This document shows positions 21,584 through 31,255 of a DNA stretch of 35,000 nucleotides, piece by piece. The translations under genes were made by a program, and so were the position numbers. Positions within the stretch are counted from its first letter, which is position 1. Each line of letters begins with the position of its first letter. The stretch is from Stramonita haemastoma (Eukaryota; Mollusca; Gastropoda; Neogastropoda; Muricidae), in contig CM060317.1 of assembly GCA_030674155.1 (NCBI GenBank), positions 43,242,049-43,277,048 of the forward strand, written 5' to 3'. The notes beneath the pieces are model-generated. The model had not been told where the DNA came from and did no database searches. It worked only from the letters and a program-made list of their open reading frames with translations.

Positions 21584-21639
21584 AATGTGTGTTTGGGTTA
21601 GTTAGTGAGTGAGGAATTCAGGCACGCGACCTAACCAGA

Positions 21640-21960
21640 ACTACCAAAGCATGACGAGTACTGTGGAAGTGTGCCACATCACTATGCAAAGTGGCAGGCA
21701 GGGTGCCTCACAGTGGCCAGCATTCCCTAGTGCCAGAGATCACACGTGTAACTTGGTTGCTGGGTGTCGGCCACACGCCAGGCAGGGAGGAAAGGAGACT
21801 TCACAGTGGAAGGCTCCAAATGCTCTCAGCAGGATTGCATTTCCTTTCCCCGATTTCCGTCCACACCCCCTGAGAATTACAGCAGCAGCACTGGTGATAG
21901 TGCCTCACAAAAAACTGTGTCTCTTTATCCACCGAAAGAAGAAACAGTGTGAAGATGGTC
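21640..21960 (+). repeat. Duplicated module B, block 1
   Basis: 'cactatgcaaagtggcaggc', 'agatcacacgtgtaacttgg', 'ttgctgggtgtcggcc', 'catttcctttccccgatttc' and 'gtgatagtgcctcac' match module A (16910-17220) in order and orientation. Confidence 0.75.
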
Positions 21961-22959
21961 TGTTCAGAAGCCAACAGCCTCTATAGAAGGGTCAGGTTCT
22001 CTTTTTCGGTTTTTTTTTTTTTCTTTCTTCAGCGTTTTTTTTTCAAAGGGAATGTTAATAATTACGTAAGAATGGAAAAATAACATGTTTCGAGGATTTT
22101 CTTTGTTGCAGTTTTTCACAAAGGAGAGTAACTGGGGAAGAGCATTCGTAAATACACTACATCACAGAAACATCAGATGCTTGATCGACTGTAGAATCTA
22201 AAAGGCAGATGATGATGTGAGTGCTTTTTGGGTACTGCTGTCTTCCCAATATTTGCAACCTACGGAATGGTGACATGAATTGCAGGGGGTATCTTCAGTA
22301 AACATGCTGACCTTCGAGATGTGTGTGCGTATGTATGAAGAGGATAAGACACTGGTGTGTTTTGCAGGGCCTGTTTCAGTTGGTGGCCTCATATGTAGCC
22401 TAAAACAGAAAGCTTTCTGTAGACTGTTTTTTCTACTGGAAAATTCAACACAACAAAGTGAATATAGTGATGGGATTACAATGAGCTGCATGAAAACAAT
22501 ATCACTGGAATGTCACCAAAGAAGAACGAAGTAGGAAAATACCAGTGTGCAGCAAACGTTACAACAGAATGATGTTGTACTGTATACTACTTTCAGTCAA
22601 CACAGGTTTCTCTGTCTGCATGAAGATAGGCTGCTCTCTCCAGAGACAGTGTTTCATCTCTAGAACACATCCATCTTTTTTCTTTATATATTCTTGTTGA
22701 AGATGTGTATCACATTTTTCCCAATGATAATGGCTGCTTTTTCTAAAGAGCTTTGCCAAAGACAACTCTTTTATTGCATGGGTTTTGTTACATGTGCTAA
22801 ATGTGTAATACACACAGGACTTTAGTTTATCATTCACACTGAAATGTATAAGTTAATCTGGAAGATTCTTTTGAAAAATCCATAATCCACCAGACCACTG
22901 CAAAGATGCAAACCCGCAAATTTGAACTTTCAACTCATTTGGATCAAAAACTTGGCCCT
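21961..22959. other. Unannotated part of duplicated module B
   Basis: T-runs near 22010-22050 correspond to the T-rich part of module A near 17600-17640. No gene recognised: open frames at 22198-22491 (minus), 22280-22534 (plus) and 22559-22837 (minus) lack known domains and are not conserved as frames in module A. Confidence 0.5.
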
Positions 22960-23818
22960 TATGCCCCTCAGTGAAAGAAAGAAAAGATTTAAGAAAAAAA
23001 AAGAGAAAAGAAAAAGTGGATTGGAGAGAGAAAGAAAGTAGAAGGGAAAAGAAACTGTCTATAACATCCACCCCCTTAAAAAAAAGCAAAATCCAGACAC
23101 TGCATGTTAATTCAATTCTCCAACGCAAGTCTCCAAGAAGCATGAAGAAAGAAATAAAGGATGGAAATGTAAAATGAGCAAGGAGAGTGAGAAAAAGAAA
23201 AGAAGAGGAGAGTGAGAAAAAGAAAGAAGAGGAGAAAAAAGAAAAAAGAGTGAGAAAAAAATAGGCTAACAGAAAACAAGAAAGCAGGCAGCAGCTTTAA
23301 CCAGAGAGCAAATGAGAAGAAGAAAGAAGAAGACAGGAAAATAACAACAATGGCTGCAAACTGAAAAGAAAGGGGAGAACAAACTCAACAAAAAAAGAAA
23401 AAGGGAAAGGAAGGCGGCAACAGCGTTGAAAGAATTACAAGACGAGGATGTCGACAAGAACAAAGACCCCTGAAACATAAATACACTTTAAGGCAAAAGA
23501 AAAGGAAAGAAAACAAGGGGAAACAGCAAGCAAAGAAAAAAAAAAGAAACAAAACTAAAATGCTTCAGTCCAACAAGTGGAAACTAAATGAACCAACAAC
23601 AAAATTCAGTGCTGTTATAGCATCCCACTCCTATTTTTCAACCACCACCAGTACCAGCACCCACCCTCCCCCCCCCCCCCCCCCACACACACACCAGTCT
23701 GTCTTTCTACCTCACTGCCCCAGCCAGAGTGCAAGTCTTTCAGAACAGTCTGGTCCTCCTGTTCATGTGCCAGTAGTCAGCAGAGACAGGACTGCCTTTC
23801 ATCCCTTTCGTTCTGATT
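22960..23818 (+). repeat. Duplicated module B, block 2 (5' flank of satellite)
   Basis: Colinear with 18270-19194: 'gaaagaaagaaaag', 'tctccaagaagcatgaag', 'acaacaatggctgcaa', 'gaattacaagacgaggatgt', then a C-rich run (about 23666-23684) and 'cagccagagtgcaagtc', leading directly into the first satellite unit. Confidence 0.75.
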
Positions 23819-24774
23819 ACATCCCCAGGAGAGGGTGGCCTCTGTGTGAACACATCCACAGGAGAGGGTGGCCTCTGTGTGAACACATCCCCAGGAGAGG
23901 GTGGCCTCTGTGTGAACACATCCACAGGAGAGGGTGGCCTCTGTGTGAACACATCCCCAGGAGAGGGTGGCCTCTGTGTGAACACATCCCCAGGAGAGGG
24001 TGGCCTCTGTGTGAACACATCCCCAGGAGAGGGTGGCCTCTGTGTGAACACATCCCCAGGAGAGGGTGGCCTCTGTGTGAACACATCCCCAGGAGAGGGT
24101 GGCCTCTGTGTGAACACATCCACAGGAGAGGGTGGCCTCTGTGTGAACACATCCCCAGGAGAGGGTGGCCTCTGTGTGAACACATCCACAGGAGATGGTG
24201 GCCTCTGTGTGAACACATCCACAGGAGAGGGTGGCCTCTGTGTGAACACATCCCCAGGAGAGGGTGGCCTCTGTGTGAACACATCCACAGGAGAGGGTGG
24301 CCTCTGTGTGAACACATCCCCAGGAGAGGGTGGCCTCTGTGTGAACACATCCACAGGAGAGGGTGGCCTCTGTGTGAACACATCCACAGGAGAGGGTGGC
24401 CTCTGTGTGAACACATCCCCAGGAGAGGGTGGCCTCTGTGTGAACACATCCACAGGAGAGGGTGGCCTCTGTGTGAACACATCCACAGGAGAGGGTGGCC
24501 TCTGTGTGAACACATCCACAGGAGAGGGTGGCCTCTGTGTGAACACATCCACAGGAGAGGGTGGCCTCTGTGTGAACACATCCACAGGAGAGGGTGGCCT
24601 CTGTGTGAACACATCCACAGGAGATGTGACCTCTTTGTGAACACATCCCCAGGAGAGGGTGGCCTCTGTGTGAACACATCCCCAGGAGAGGGTGGCCTCT
24701 GTGTGAACACATCCACAGGAGAGGGTGGCCTCTTTGTGAACACATCCACAGGAGAGGACAACCACTTTCTGACC
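23819..24774. repeat. 33-bp satellite, array i (about 29 units)
   Basis: Units contain 'aggagagggtggcctctgtg' and 'tgaacacatccacagg' or 'tgaacacatccccagg', with a C/A difference marking two unit types in irregular order. One unit near 24625 has lost a base, and the last unit is diverged. Because 33 is a multiple of three and the unit has few stops, four long frames are open across it (454 aa plus; 359, 322 and 356 aa minus). The plus frame repeats the 11-residue string RRGWPLCEHIP. This pattern is expected from the repeat itself and does not indicate a gene. Confidence 0.95.
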
Positions 24775-25142
24775 ATCAGTAGTGGCATCAAAAGTCCCAT
24801 GGTCATCAGAGGGGCACATGAGACATGCTGGTTGATAGTTTTCTTTAAGCTGGTCTGTCTTCTGGCCTTTTGCAGCAATACAGCCATGTCAAGGCTAAGC
24901 CAGTCTTTGGTATTCTGTATCTAATTTTTCATCTGTCTGCCCTTGCATCTTCCTTACTCAAATGTACCCTGTAGGATAGTCTTGGCAAGACAATATTATA
25001 TGATATGCTTGACCAAACCTTCTTTGCAATGGCTTGAAGGGCTTCTGTGGCCCAGCTTTCATGATCAGTTCTTGCCAGACTGACTCATTGGTTCTGTGGC
25101 CCTGCCAGGAGAGGTATAGAAACTTTTGGAAAGCACCACATC
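24775..25142. other. Unique spacer between satellite arrays i and ii
   Basis: About 370 bp without tandem structure. No exon, promoter or known repeat identified. Confidence 0.5.
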
Positions 25143-25770
25143 TTTCTTAACACATCCACAGGAGATGGCGCCCTCTTTCTGAATGCATCCACAGGAGATG
25201 GCGCCCTCTTTCTGAATGCATCCACAGGGAGGGTGCCCTCTTTCTGAATGCATCCATAGGGGAGGGTGCCCTCTTTCTGAATGCATCCACAGGGGAGGGC
25301 ACCCTCTTTCTGAATGCATCCACAGGGGAGGGTGCCCTCTTTCTGAATGCATCCACAGGGGAGGGCACCCTCTTTCTGAATGCATCCACAGGGGAGGGTG
25401 CCCTCTTTCTGAATGCATCCACAGGGGAGGGCACCCTCTTTCTGAATGCATCCACAGGGGAGGGTGCCCTCTTTCTGAATGCATCCACAGGGGAGGCACC
25501 CTCTTTCTGAATGCATCCACAGGGGAGGGTGCCCTCTTTCTGAATGCATCCACAGGGGAGGGCACCCTCTTTCTGAATGCATCCACAGGGGAGGGTGCCC
25601 TCTTTCTGAATGCATCCACAGGGGAGGGCACCCTCTTTCTGAATGCATCCACAGGGGAGGGTGCCCTCTTTCTGAATGCATCCACAGGGAGGGCACCCTC
25701 TTTCTGAATGCATCCACAGGGGAGGGTGCCCTCTTTCTGAATGCATCCACAGGGAGGGTGCCCTCTTTCT
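25143..25770. repeat. 33-bp satellite, array ii (19 units; 66-bp higher-order repeat)
   Basis: Units contain 'tgaatgcatccacagggg' and 'ccctctttc'. Between these, units alternate almost strictly between 'gggtgccc' and 'gggcaccc', making a 66-bp higher-order period. The first two units keep 'ggcgccc'. Some units lack one G and shift frame. The minus-strand frames of 216-247 aa and plus frames of 97-163 aa are products of the repeat. Confidence 0.95.
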
Positions 25771-25904
25771 GAACACACCATATCTTTCTAAAGACATCTA
25801 CAAAGGAGGGCACCGTCTTTCTAAACACATCACCATTTTCAAAACAAATCTACAAAGAAGGGCGCCTCTTTCTGAACACATCACATCTTTCTAAACACAT
25901 CAAC

Positions 25905-26515
25905 ACAGGAGGGCGCCCTCTTTCTGAACACACCACTTCTATCATAAAACCACTCACAAGAGAGGGCGCCCTCTTTCTGAACACACCACTTCTATCATAA
26001 AGCCACTCACAAGAGAGGGCGCCCTATTTCTGAACACACCACTTCTATCATAAAACCACTCACAAGAGAGGGCGCCCTCTTTCTGAACACACCACTTCTA
26101 TCATAAAACCACTCACAAAAGAGGCGCCCTCTTTCTGAACTCACCACTTCTATCATAAAACCACTCACAAGAGAGGGCGCCCTCTTTCTGAACTCACCAC
26201 TTCTATCATAAAACCACTCACAAGAGAGGGCGCCCTCTTTCTGAACACACCACTTCTATCATAAAACCACTCACAAAAGAGGGCGCCCTCTTTCTGAACA
26301 CACCACTTCTATCATAAAACCACTCACAAGAGAGGGCGCCCTATTTCTGAACACACCACTTCTATCATAAAACCACTCACAAAAGAGGGCGCCCTCTTTC
26401 TGAACACACCACTTCTATCATAAAACCACTCACAAGAGAGGGCGCCCTATTTCTGAACACACCACTTCTATCATAAAACCACTCACAAGAGAGGGCGCCC
26501 TCTTTCTGAACACAC
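25905..26515. repeat. 53-bp satellite, array iii (11 units)
   Basis: Each unit contains the satellite core 'agagggcgccctctttctga' joined to a 20-bp extra segment including 'cttctatcataaaacc'. Eleven copies are present, very similar to each other, with one unit at about 26120 missing two bases. The core holds the perfect 14-bp palindrome 'agagggcgccctct' in most copies. The unit looks like the 33-bp ancestor with an inserted 20-bp piece. Transitional units lie at 25771-25904. Confidence 0.95.
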
Positions 26516-26690
26516 CGCCTCTTTCTAACTCATCCACAGGGGAAAGCACTCACTGGAGACACCATGAGCGATGGAGGAAGCGCGTGCACGAGGACAAAAG
26601 GAAGCGTCTTCCGTGCCAAGTTTTCTCTGTGGCTGCCTTAGTTCCTCTTCTTTTTCCTTTTCATGTTGTTTCTGTAGAAAGCACATAGTA
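26516..26690 (+). repeat. Duplicated module B, block 2 (3' flank of satellite)
   Basis: Aligns with 19851-19990: 'catgagcgatggaggaagcg' and the following T/C-rich 'ttttctctgtggctg' correspond to 'catgagccatggaggacacg' and 'tttctctctctgtgttgctg'. Confidence 0.7.
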
Positions 26691-26711
26691 GGATGGGATG
26701 GGTGATGTCCC

Positions 26712-26818
26712 TGTTGTTAGTTCCTGGGCTAGAGCTACTAGTTTTACCCATGGTGAAATTTCGTGTTATGCAGCCATGTTTGCCCACCATCAAGGTAGCC
26801 ACATTCCGACTTGTGTGT
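26712..26818 (+). repeat. Dispersed repeat family R1, copy c
   Basis: Contains 'gttcctgggctagagct', 'cccatggtgaaattt' and 'atcaaggtagccacattccg', matching 221-325 and the complement of 5186-5290. It sits inside module B with no counterpart at the same place in module A, so it was either inserted after the duplication or deleted from A. Confidence 0.65.
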
Positions 26819-26959
26819 ATTTTGCAATCTTTTATAATCACAGAATTTGTGAGAAATGCAAAAGCCCCCATGTTATAACTTGCTTAAAAAGTGACATCAG
26901 CATTTTTTTTTTTGAAAATCTCTCACCATGTTGTGTTTAATACGATTTTGTCCAAAACT

Positions 26960-26960
<1 letters not shown>

Positions 26961-26996
<36 letters not shown>

Positions 26997-27001
26997 CTCT
27001 C

Positions 27002-27048
<47 letters not shown>

Positions 27049-27135
27049 CTCCTCTCCTCCCTCCTCTCCTCTCCTCTCCCCTCTCCTCTCTCTCTCTCCT
27101 CTCTCTCTCTCTCCTCTCTCTCCTCTCTCCCTCTC

Positions 27136-27215
<80 letters not shown>

Positions 27216-27222
27216 TCTCTCT
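26961..27222. repeat. (CT)n / (CCT)n polypyrimidine array
   Basis: About 260 bp of almost pure pyrimidine, CT with many CCT interruptions. The Leu/Ser and Arg/Glu frames are artefacts. It faces a (GA)n tract at 27403-27471. Confidence 0.95.
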
Positions 27223-27398
27223 CCTTGTAGCTGGTTTACATATAGCAGAGTGATATATTCTTTTTAGATATTATTATTATATTGTAGAACTATATGGTTG
27301 AATATTTTCACCATAAGAATAATTTTTCTTAAATATGTCAAGTATTTAGAAACGACATTATAGACAAAACTATCCTGTCTTTTTATCCAGTATTTTTA

Positions 27399-27402
<4 letters not shown>
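27223..27402. other. AT-rich spacer between facing CT and GA arrays
   Basis: No gene. It would be the loop if the flanking CT and GA tracts paired. Confidence 0.5.
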
Positions 27403-27474
<72 letters not shown>

Positions 27475-27477
27475 CGG
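27403..27477. repeat. (GA)n microsatellite at the start of module B block 3
   Basis: Pure GA over about 68 bp, corresponding to the short GA-rich stretch at 20490-20560 in module A. Confidence 0.95.
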
Positions 27478-27610
27478 TTGGACAAGGTGATTCATGGATG
27501 TGGACGGAGTAGATGGATGCCTGGGTTCACCATCATTCTTCTCTGTAACAAGATGGCACCTTTCTTGGTTGTCTGCCTACAGAAAGTGGAAAGGGTTCTT
27601 CGGGTGTTTG
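27478..27610 (+). repeat. Duplicated module B, block 3
   Basis: 'ggacaaggtgattcatgg', 'agatggatgcctgggttcac', 'cttctctgtaacaagatgg' and 'cagaaagtggaaaggg' match 20561-20715 in order and strand. Confidence 0.75.
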
Positions 27611-27721
27611 TTTTTCCATCCCCTTTTGGCATGATTGTGGCTCATAGCTGAGCTGACTGCTTGGGGCTATATCAGGGTTGAAAACGCTTTACCTGTCACC
27701 ACACTATAGTATACAACTCTG

Positions 27722-27723
<2 letters not shown>

Positions 27724-27795
<72 letters not shown>

Positions 27796-27888
27796 GAGGA
27801 GAGGAGGAGGAGGAGAGGAGAGAAGAAGAAGAAGAAGAAGAAGAAGAAGAAGAACAAGAACAAGAACAAGAAGAACAAGAACAAGAAA
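27724..27888. repeat. (GA)n, G-run, (GAA)n and GAACAA compound microsatellite
   Basis: (GA)n at 27724-27785, a G-run at 27785-27796, GGA/GAA repeats to about 27852, then GAACAA-type units. A long all-purine strand. Confidence 0.95.
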
Positions 27889-27909
27889 TATGTAGAAAGA
27901 AAAAAAGAG

Positions 27910-28260
27910 AGAATGAAATAGCTAGTTAAGAAAAGAAAGAAAAAAGGAAGAAAGAAGGAAATGATGCAAGAAAAGAAAGAAAGAAAAGAATGAAGAAAGG
28001 AAGAAACGAAAGAAATGAAAAACGGAAAGAAAGAACAGGGAAAGGGTAGAATGTCATGAATGGCTGTATGTGCGTTCCCTCAATAGAAAAAGAAAGATAG
28101 ATAGAAAGAAAGAAAAAGAAAGAAAGAAAGGAATGTAGACAGAAAAAGAAAGAAAAAAGAAAGACAGACAGAAAAAGACAGAGAAAAGAAATAAAAAGGA
28201 TGGAAGGAAGAAACAAAGAAGAAAGAGAAAACATACAGCTAAAAAAGGTCAAACATAAGA
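27910..28260. repeat. GAAA-rich purine tract (degenerate)
   Basis: Irregular GAAA, GAAAG and GGAA units on the plus strand over about 330 bp. The Phe/Ser/Leu-rich minus-strand frame (27926-28294) is an artefact of composition. Confidence 0.8.
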
Positions 28261-28916
28261 AGGCTGTACGGAACCACATGTAAGCCTCAAACACTTTTGT
28301 TTATTCCAGGGGGACTAATGTTGTCCCTTTTTTTCTTTTTTTTTAAAGCTATATATAAATTCCCGCACCTCAGTATCAAAACACCCCTAGACATCTCAAA
28401 AAGAGTAGAACAAATCTATTACTAAAAAAAAACACAAAAAACCCCTTACAGTGTATATTGAATGGCTGTGCAGCCAGTGGGCAATTTTTTCATGCCCTGA
28501 ACCAAAATAATGGTAAAAAGGAAAAGTGTGCAAATGTCAGAAGTGTGGAGAAGATATGTAGCAAAACACCGGTGACTGAAGTGTAAGTCAGAGAGTAAGG
28601 AAGTGAAACGTGACAGAAATGGGAAAAAAGAAACAAAACCATCTACAAAAAATATTAAACAAATAAACCTAATAGTCAAAAGAAGGATAGTTCTTATTTG
28701 TAAAGTATTTAAATGTTAAACAAGGAAAAAAGTATCAAATGAATAATGATTGTAAATGCGGTAGAGATTAAGTAATAAGAAATTTGAATTAAAAATTAGT
28801 TCATGACATTTTCACGCAGCAACAACATAGTAAAACGGTAAAATACCAATTTTGTTTTGGTAACACAAGATGGAAAACCTTTTAGCAAAGTGATAGATAT
28901 AATTATATATAGATAT
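28261..28916. other. Unannotated AT-rich region
   Basis: No gene or repeat family found. Confidence 0.5.
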
Positions 28917-28950
28917 ATGTGTGTGTGTTTGTGTGTGTGTGCGCGCGCGC

Positions 28951-29002
<52 letters not shown>
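28917..29002. repeat. (GT)n with an internal (GC)n core
   Basis: GT repeats interrupted by 'gcgcgcgcgcgtgcg' at about 28940-28954; Z-DNA-prone sequence type. Confidence 0.95.
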
Positions 29003-29003
<1 letters not shown>

Positions 29004-29099
29004 GTTTGGACTACTACCTCTCCGTCAGAAGATTACGGTCGGTCACTTTCACTGTAAATGATAAAAAGCAGTGGCTCATTATAAAAAACGTGCGCTCGC

Positions 29100-29323
29100 A
29101 CTCACACACTACTACTCACACGCGCGCGCGTGCATATATACACGCACAAATGCATGCATGTGAAAGCATGCACAGGCATCCAGATATATCCAGACATACA
29201 CACAGACACGAACACACATACACCACGTACACATGTACACACGTACACACACACACGCGTGCACGCACACACACACGCACATACATACACACACACACGT
29301 ACACACACACGTACACACACACA

Positions 29324-29371
<48 letters not shown>
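29100..29371. repeat. Interrupted (CA)n array
   Basis: CACA, CACGTA and CATA units with a small CG core near 29119-29131, ending in pure (CA)n at 29330-29371. The His/Thr and Cys/Val frames are artefacts. Confidence 0.93.
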
Positions 29372-29372
<1 letters not shown>

Positions 29373-29496
29373 CATTTACAGTGACAGAGGACACCCCAGA
29401 GACACAAGAGAAGCACCGGACTCAGGTGGTCTGCACTGACAGAGCTGTGAAACTGAAGGACTCCCTCACCCCTCACCCCATACCCTCTCCTCCCCT

Positions 29497-29507
29497 ACAC
29501 ACACACA

Positions 29508-29573
<66 letters not shown>

Positions 29574-29595
29574 GCGCGCGCGCGCGCGCGCGCGC
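29497..29595. repeat. (CA)n followed by (CG)n
   Basis: CA repeats to 29558, then a 37-bp (CG)n run (29559-29595) that ends exactly where SINE copy 3 begins. Z-DNA-prone. Confidence 0.95.
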
Positions 29596-29830
29596 CGAAG
29601 TCTTTCGGTGAGACTGTAAACTTCAGATAAGACTGTAAACTGAGGCCCTGTTTGCGAACACACGCTGAACATCTTGCGCACACGTTAAATCCTGTCCCAC
29701 TTTTCGTAGGAGTAGGTCATTGTGTGCCGGTGGGAACAGATGACAATATTTACAAAACTACATGCACACGTGGACTGGATGAAAAAACACATGAGTGCTT
29801 ATTCCATTATCCTGGATATAAAAGAAAAAA
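29596..29830 (+). mobile_element. SINE copy 3 (body and 3' part)
   Basis: Shares 'catcttgcgcacacgttaaa', 'cctgtcccacttttcg' and 'cattgtgtgccggtggga' with copy 1, and 'cacatgagtgcttattcc' with copy 2. A short internal duplication of 'agactgtaaact' lies near 29610-29640. The tRNA head is absent; the CA/CG microsatellite takes its place, suggesting loss of the head by repeat expansion or 5' truncation. The small plus-strand frame at 29652-29861 is SINE sequence. Confidence 0.75.
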
Positions 29831-30177
29831 TAAGAGAACTCGAACTCGAACTTTTAATTGACTTTTGGCACGATGGCCTCCATCACAAGGTGAGCAACAT
29901 TGCAAACATAAGAAACAAAAATATTCCGTTGAAAACAATATATAGAAGCACAGAGGTTTGTTTTTTCAAGAGATTCATGTTATCGGTTAATAGCATAATA
30001 GAAAAAGCATTGTTAGTTTGGTTACGAACATTTTCTTTAGCATCCGTCTGCAAGCATGATGGGCATCTTATCCATTTTTTCTGATCTCAAAACATTTGTG
30101 TAAGAACCAAGCCAACTGTCGTGTGGTCTGGGCCTTTCTGCACGACAAAACATCCAGCAAGCTCTGGTCTTCAAAAT

Positions 30178-30178
<1 letters not shown>
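29831..30178. other. Unannotated AT-rich region
   Basis: No conserved gene or repeat seen. Confidence 0.45.
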
Positions 30179-30264
<86 letters not shown>

Positions 30265-30345
30265 CGCGCGCGTGCGAACAAATGTAGACGCATATTCACG
30301 CGCGAACGGGTGCACTCGAGAGCGTTGTATATGGGCTGGCTCTCT

Positions 30346-30443
<98 letters not shown>

Positions 30444-30446
30444 TCT

Positions 30447-30485
<39 letters not shown>

Positions 30486-30516
30486 TCACTCATACACACA
30501 CACATACACACACACA

Positions 30517-30601
<85 letters not shown>
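30179..30601. repeat. (GA)n, then (CT)n, then (CA)n microsatellite block
   Basis: (GA)n at 30179-30260; a 78-bp spacer containing CGCGCG and GCGAACGG-type sequence; (CT)n at 30339-30440; then (CA)n at 30447-30601. The GA and CT tracts are mutually complementary inverted repeats around a short loop. All frames across the block are artefacts. Confidence 0.96.
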
Positions 30602-30603
<2 letters not shown>

Positions 30604-30609
30604 CAAGGG

Positions 30610-31034
30610 GGGAGGACAGAGACGGGACAGAGCTTGACGTGTTACTGAAAAGGTCAGTGCTTGTGGAAATGGAGAAGAAAGTGTTATCTGTCTGGAAGCT
30701 TTTCAATATTAGCGCCAAAAACTCCAGTATTGAAGCTGAAGACTCGAGTTTTGACAGAGGATGGAAAGCAATGTCACTTCTTGTGGTTCTTGCTGTTTGG
30801 TAAATGAAAGCGAAAACAATTCTTCTGCGCTGTTCTCATATTTCTGATTAATCCTCCAATAGTTACCTCTGAGCCTACCCTCGTAGCGTTTTTGAAATCA
30901 TTTTGCTTTGTTTTTACTTCTTTAATTCTTGCTCCTGACACTTTCAAATTAATGTTTGTGAATGATTGTTCAATCATTATTATTGTCATATTTATGGTGT
31001 TGCTGCTATATTGTCATAGTTATTATTTTTGTTA
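30610..31034. other. Unannotated region
   Basis: No recognisable coding or repeat feature. Confidence 0.45.
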
Positions 31035-31255
31035 TCAAAGTTATCATCATCATCATCAGTAGTAGCAGCAGCAGCAGCAGTAGTAGTTGTAATGGTAGTA
31101 GTAGAAGTAGTAGTAGCAGCAGCAGCAGAAAGCAGCAGCAGGAGTATCATCATCGTCATCATCATCATCATCATTAATCATTTTGTTGTTGTTGTTGTTG
31201 TTGTTGTTGTTATTGTGTTACTGTTGTTGTTGCTGCTGCTGGTGTCATCATTATT
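31035..31255. repeat. Trinucleotide microsatellite cluster (ATC, AGT/AGC, TTG)
   Basis: ATC, AGT and AGC triplets (31047-31145), ATC (31145-31175), then (TTG)n (31180-31240). A smaller relative in style of the cluster at 2325-3347. Confidence 0.93.

Noticed and set aside
23560..24924. 454-aa plus-strand frame with an 11-residue repeat, and overlapping minus-strand frames of 322-359 aa
   Set aside because: The same DNA is open in four frames because of the 33-bp tandem unit. The non-repeat ends have no known domain, and no frame is conserved in the module A copy.
25065..25828. Minus-strand frames of 216-247 aa and plus-strand frames up to 163 aa
   Set aside because: Translation of satellite array ii. 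Single-base unit differences shift frames mid-array, which coding sequence would not tolerate.
23819..26515. Possible CRISPR array (regular repeats near 33 and 53 bp)
   Set aside because: Units are head-to-tail with no variable spacers, and the setting is an animal genome. It is a minisatellite.
29652..30084. Small plus-strand frames (69 and 120 aa)
   Set aside because: They begin inside SINE copy 3 and lack any known domain.
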